From positions 1-32,771 of the forward strand of contig JBJTVH010000117.1 of the NCBI GenBank assembly GCA_046081125.1: DNA of 32,771 bases, given 5' to 3'. Made by a program: the position numbers and the translations under genes. Shown in pieces: positions 29,561 through 32,771 of this stretch; position 1 is the first letter of the stretch; every line of letters begins with the position of its first letter. The stretch comes from JBEIFW01 sp046081125. GTDB lineage: Bacteria; Actinomycetota; Acidimicrobiia; Acidimicrobiales; Ilumatobacteraceae. The notes beneath the pieces are model-generated. The model saw only the letters and a program-made list of their open reading frames with translations. It was not told the origin of the DNA and made no database searches.

Positions 29561-30794
29561 AGGCGCCGGGGGCCGACGGCTCCTTGGGGAGGCCGAGGAT
29601 CCGCTCGCCGACGATGTTGCGCTGGATCTCCGCCGCGCCGCCCCAGATCGTCTCGGACCGGCTGAAGAAGAACGCCGAGATCATCGGGCTGACGGGGTAG
29701 CCCTCCCGGCCCTTCTGGCGCGTGACGCCCGGCCACGAGCCCGGCCCGGCCGTGACGAGCAGCACATCGGACCCGTGGATGTCGATGGCGAGCTCCATCG
29801 CGTCGCGATGCATCTCGGACCAGAACATCTTGTTGGACGCGCCCAGCGCCGCCATCGACGGATCCTTGCGCTTGAGCAGCGTGGTGCTCAGGTTGCGCAG
29901 ACCGTTGATGCGCAGGATCTGCACCTTGGTGTGGAACCGCATCAGCCCCTGGCGCACGAGCGGATCGGCGATCCGGCCGTTGGCGCGGGCCGCTTCGGTC
30001 ATCAGCCGGAGCTCCTCTTCGAAGCGCCGGTAGCTCGTGGTGGCCGACATGCCGCGCTCGTGGGCGAGGGTGGTGTTGGCGACCACCCAGCCGTTGTTGA
30101 GGCCACCGACGACGTTGTCCTTCGGGCACCGGGCGTTGTCGAAGAACACCTCGTTGAACTCCGCCGTGCCGTCCGGCTGGGTGATCGGGCGGACCTCCAC
30201 GCCGGGCTGGCGCATCGGCACCAGCAGATAGGAGATGCCCTTGTGCTTCGGGGCATCGGGGTCGGTGCGGGCGAGGAGGAACACGTAGTCGGCGAACTGG
30301 GCCTGGGTGGTCCACACCTTCTGCCCGTTGATCACCCACTCGTCGCCGTCGAGCACCGCGGTGGTCTTCAAGCTGGCGAGGTCCGAGCCCGAGTTCGGCT
30401 CCGAGAAGCCCTGGCACCAGCGCGTCCGGCCCTTGAGGATCTCGGGCAGGAAGGTCTTCTTCTGCTCCTCGGTACCCCATTGCAGGATGGTCGGTCCGAC
30501 GAGGGTGTCGCCGAAGAAGTCGGCCCGCAGCGGCGCCTTGGCCCGGGCGAACTCCTCGGCGAGCACGACGTTCTGCATGATCGAGAGGCCCTTGCCGCCG
30601 TACTCGACCGGCCAGGACGCGCAGATCCAGCCGCCCTCGTAGAGCTTGGCCGGCCACTGCTCGTTGAACCGCTTGCGGTCGTCGCCCTCCAGGCGGAACC
30701 CGGGCTCGAACCACCCGGCGGGCAGGTTCGCTTCGAGCCAGGCGCGGATCTCCACACGGAACGTTTCGGCCTCGGGCGGGTAGGTCAGCTCCAT
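29559..30794 (-). CDS. Acyl-CoA dehydrogenase
   Basis: 411 residues, FAD enzyme introducing the alpha-beta double bond in acyl-CoA or a related thioester. Blocks: WPVEYGGKGLS and VVLAEEFARAKAPL in the helical N-domain, the FAD/substrate loop WCQGFSEPNSGSDLASL, KVWTTQAQFADYVFLLART, the central beta-domain PGVEVRPI, and the C-terminal SETIWGGAAEIQRNIVGERILGLP. This is the FadE-like branch common in Actinobacteria for long or unusual substrates such as steroid side chains; the exact substrate is unknown. The ATG lies beside an inverted repeat whose arm contains the AGGA Shine-Dalgarno sequence. Confidence 0.93.
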   Translation of the reverse strand: MELTYPPEAETFRVEIRAWLEANLPAGWFEPGFRLEGDDRKRFNEQWPAKLYEGGWICASWPVEYGGKGLSIMQNVVLAEEFARAKAPLRADFFGDTLVGPTILQWGTEEQKKTFLPEILKGRTRWCQGFSEPNSGSDLASLKTTAVLDGDEWVINGQKVWTTQAQFADYVFLLARTDPDAPKHKGISYLLVPMRQPGVEVRPITQPDGTAEFNEVFFDNARCPKDNVVGGLNNGWVVANTTLAHERGMSATTSYRRFEEELRLMTEAARANGRIADPLVRQGLMRFHTKVQILRINGLRNLSTTLLKRKDPSMAALGASNKMFWSEMHRDAMELAIDIHGSDVLLVTAGPGSWPGVTRQKGREGYPVSPMISAFFFSRSETIWGGAAEIQRNIVGERILGLPKEPSAPGA

Positions 30795-30801
30795 GGCGAC
30801 A

Positions 30802-30827
30802 TCCTGGCCGCAGCGGTCCGGCCAGGA
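30802..30827 (-). promoter_or_regulatory. Perfect 8-bp inverted repeat at the acyl-CoA dehydrogenase start
   Basis: TCCTGGCC (30802-30809) and GGCCAGGA (30820-30827) flank a 10-bp centre, 7 bp upstream of the ATG. On the minus strand the near arm contains AGGA (possible Shine-Dalgarno) and CAGGAT (possible -10). It could be a repressor operator, an RBS-masking hairpin, or the terminator of the upstream GGDEF-EAL gene 25 bp away. Confidence 0.55.
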
Positions 30828-30852
30828 GGAACCCGAGGCCGTGACCGCAGGC

Positions 30853-32771
30853 TCACGGGGACGGCGGGTCCGGGCGTGGGACCGCCGCCTCGGGCCGTCC
30901 CGTGAGATAGCCCTGGATCTGATCGGCACCCAAAGCGCGCAGGGCCTCGAGGTGCTCGACGGTCTCGACGCCCTCGGCGGTGACCTCGACGCCGAGCACG
31001 TGGCCGGTCTCGATCACGAGCCGCACGAGGGATTCGTCGTTGGAGCCCGTCAGGTTCGTGACGAAGCTCTTGTCGATCTTCAGCTTGTCGATCGGGAGCC
31101 ATCGCAGGTGGGCGAGCGAGGTGAACCCGGTCCCGAAGTCGTCGATGGCAACCCGGACGCCGGCGTCGCGCAACATCTTCAGGTTGCTGGCGGCCAGCTC
31201 GACATCGGCCAGCAGTTCCCGCTCGGTGAGCTCGACGATCAGGTGACGGGGGGCGACACCGGCCTCGGCGAGCGTGCCGAGCACCTGGGGGACGATCTCG
31301 GGCCGGCAGACGTGGGCCCCGGACAGGTTCACGGCGACCCAGCGGTCGCCCAGCACGCCGGCGGCGGCCCAGACGGCGAGCTGGCGGATCGCGGTGCGCA
31401 GCACCCAGTTGTCCAGCTCGATGATCAGCTCGGAGCGTTCGGCGACGGGCACGAACAGGTCCGGGCTGACGGGCCCGATCCCCGGCCGGTTCCAGCGCAC
31501 CAGCGCTTCGGCCCCGACCGGCGCGCAGGTGACGGCGTCGACGACCGGTTGGTAGACGAGGTGCAGCTCGCCGTTGTCGGTCTCGAGCACGTGGCGCAGC
31601 GCCTGCTCGAGCTCGAGGCGGTCGCGCAGCTCCTTGTGCAGCTGGGGGGTGAACAGCTCGATCGGCTCGCCCGCCGGGCTCTTGGCCCGCTCGAGGGCGG
31701 CCGCAGCGTCGCGGAGCAACTCGGCCACGGCGGCGGCGGTCGGCAACTGCCCCACCGGGTCGTCGGGCAGCAGGACGCGCACGCCGGCGCGGGCGGCGAG
31801 GCGGTGTTGCACCCGGCCGACCTCGACCGCGGTGCCCATCGTGACCACGAGCCGCTGGGCTAGCGCCGCGGCGTCCTCGACGGTGCCGACGTCCTCGGCG
31901 ATCACGACGAACTCGTCGCCGCCGAGCCGGCCGACGAGATCGTCGGGGCGGACCGCCGCGATGAGCACCTCGGCGGCGTGGCGCAGCATCTCGTCGCCGG
32001 CCTCGTGCCCGTAGGTCTCGTTGAGGGCCTTGAACCCGGCGAAGTCGAGGAACACCAGCGCCAGGGGACGGCGCGTCCGGCGGGCCCGGCCGAGCGCGCC
32101 GCCGAGGTGGTCGCAGGCCGCGGCGCGGTTGACCAGCCCGGTGAGCGCATCGTGCGAGGCCTCGTGCGAGAGCCGCAGCCGGTAGTCCTCGCGCTCGCTG
32201 AGCGAGCGGGCGAGCCGGCCGACGGCCTCCTGCAACGACGCGCCGAGGCGGCCGGGCGCGACCGTCGACAGCGAGGGGTCGTCGAGGCGGCCCTCGGCGA
32301 TCGCGATCGCCTGGGCCTCGGCGAGGCGCACGCTGAGCCCCGCTTCGTCGAGGGCCGTCCCGACGGCCCGGATCTCGGTGGGCCCGCGCGCGAGGTCGTC
32401 CTCGCCGAGCCGCTCGAACTGCCCGTCGCGCAGGGCCTCGGCCGCCACGGCGAGGCGCCGCAGCGGGCGGGTGATCATGACCGAGGCCACCCAGAGCAGT
32501 CCGAGCGTCAGCGCCATGATCACAGCCCGTCCGAGCGAGGCCCACCGGTTCGCGACGCTCAGGCTCTTGGCCAGGAGGTCGGCCTCACCTCGGAGCCGCT
32601 CGACGGCGTCGTCGAGCGCTCGGGGTTCCGGGGTGGTCAGCAGTTCCACGGTGAGTGGCTCGAGACGTTGGCGCGGTCCGTCGTCACCGGTGAGCACGGC
32701 GAGGCGGGCGACCCGGGTGGCAAACGAGGCGAGCCGTTCTGGGCTCGCCGCCGGGCCCAGGTCAACGGTCT
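30853..32771 (-). CDS. Membrane HAMP-GGDEF-EAL protein (5' end outside the window)
   Basis: About 638 residues are visible and the frame is still open at the window edge, so the N-terminus is missing. The visible part starts with an extracytoplasmic helical sensor piece, one membrane helix (AVIMALTLGLLWVASVMI) and a HAMP linker (TRPLRRLAVAAEAL). The GGDEF domain has an intact GGDEF (bases 31909-31923) with RPDD before it. The EAL domain has EAL (31501-31509), NLSG, VELTERE, DDFGTGFTS, KIDKSF, AEGVET and QIQGYLTGRP, the full catalytic set. It could both make and break c-di-GMP, with the net effect set by the sensor. Confidence 0.92.
   Translation of the reverse strand, partial: TVDLGPAASPERLASFATRVARLAVLTGDDGPRQRLEPLTVELLTTPEPRALDDAVERLRGEADLLAKSLSVANRWASLGRAVIMALTLGLLWVASVMITRPLRRLAVAAEALRDGQFERLGEDDLARGPTEIRAVGTALDEAGLSVRLAEAQAIAIAEGRLDDPSLSTVAPGRLGASLQEAVGRLARSLSEREDYRLRLSHEASHDALTGLVNRAAACDHLGGALGRARRTRRPLALVFLDFAGFKALNETYGHEAGDEMLRHAAEVLIAAVRPDDLVGRLGGDEFVVIAEDVGTVEDAAALAQRLVVTMGTAVEVGRVQHRLAARAGVRVLLPDDPVGQLPTAAAVAELLRDAAAALERAKSPAGEPIELFTPQLHKELRDRLELEQALRHVLETDNGELHLVYQPVVDAVTCAPVGAEALVRWNRPGIGPVSPDLFVPVAERSELIIELDNWVLRTAIRQLAVWAAAGVLGDRWVAVNLSGAHVCRPEIVPQVLGTLAEAGVAPRHLIVELTERELLADVELAASNLKMLRDAGVRVAIDDFGTGFTSLAHLRWLPIDKLKIDKSFVTNLTGSNDESLVRLVIETGHVLGVEVTAEGVETVEHLEALRALGADQIQGYLTGRPEAAVPRPDPPSP

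Overview
The window is very GC-rich, and nearly every reading frame is packed with actinobacterial-type genes: an F420-dependent luciferase-like oxidoreductase, a WXG100-like protein, a type I pantothenate kinase, an acyclic-carotenoid operon, and ethylmalonyl-CoA mutase. Frequent GTG starts, GTGA/ATGA gene overlaps and leaderless-looking promoters fit an actinobacterium. The gene mix suggests class Acidimicrobiia (Ilumatobacter-like), but that placement is inference from gene content only.

Layout. 1-362: promoter, tRNA-Asp and tRNA-Phe (+). 363-1174: RelE-like toxin with coupled antitoxin (-). 1274-2540: unknown protein and YceH/DUF480 protein (-). 2597-3796: ClC-family transporter (+). 3837-8095: an operon-like run (-) of 3-hydroxyacyl-CoA dehydrogenase, Aat, ethylmalonyl-CoA mutase and a membrane protein with a degenerate GGDEF domain. 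8178-10097: coaA and an LLM oxidoreductase (+). 10104-12402: thiamine-binding protein/HTH/HAD operon, WXG100-like protein and NUDIX hydrolase (-). 12608-13930: GGDEF-EAL protein (-). 14009-20735: a tightly coupled carotenoid operon (-), crtE-crtI-crtB-cruF-second desaturase-glycosyltransferase, in which cruF carries an in-frame stop. 20782-21882: PAS-GGDEF protein (-). 21985-23573: xseA-xseB (-). 23605-25576: RidA, a 50-residue membrane protein and an 8-oxoguanine deaminase-like amidohydrolase (+). 25579-27104: degenerate-kinase-like membrane protein and class II aldolase-like protein (-). 27149-29370: HDOD protein coupled to a GGEEF protein (-). 29559-30794: acyl-CoA dehydrogenase (-). 30853 to the right edge: HAMP-GGDEF-EAL protein (-), with its N-terminus outside the window.

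How the genes work together. The dehydrogenase and ethylmalonyl-CoA mutase point to C4/C5 acyl-CoA chemistry, possibly the ethylmalonyl-CoA route of acetate assimilation; crotonyl-CoA carboxylase/reductase is not in the window. The carotenoid operon has no cyclase and ends in a hydratase and a glycosyltransferase, so it looks built for a glycosylated acyclic carotenoid, provided the stop in cruF is not real or is read through. Five genes with GGDEF and/or EAL domains plus an HDOD gene make this a dense cyclic-di-GMP neighbourhood, although the genes lie in separate transcription units.

The most striking cross-cutting pattern is regulatory. Twelve genes have a TANNNT hexamer placed 6-8 nt (mostly exactly 7) before the start codon, which predicts leaderless mRNAs and fixes several start codons. 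No CRISPR array, insertion sequence, integrase or rRNA was seen.
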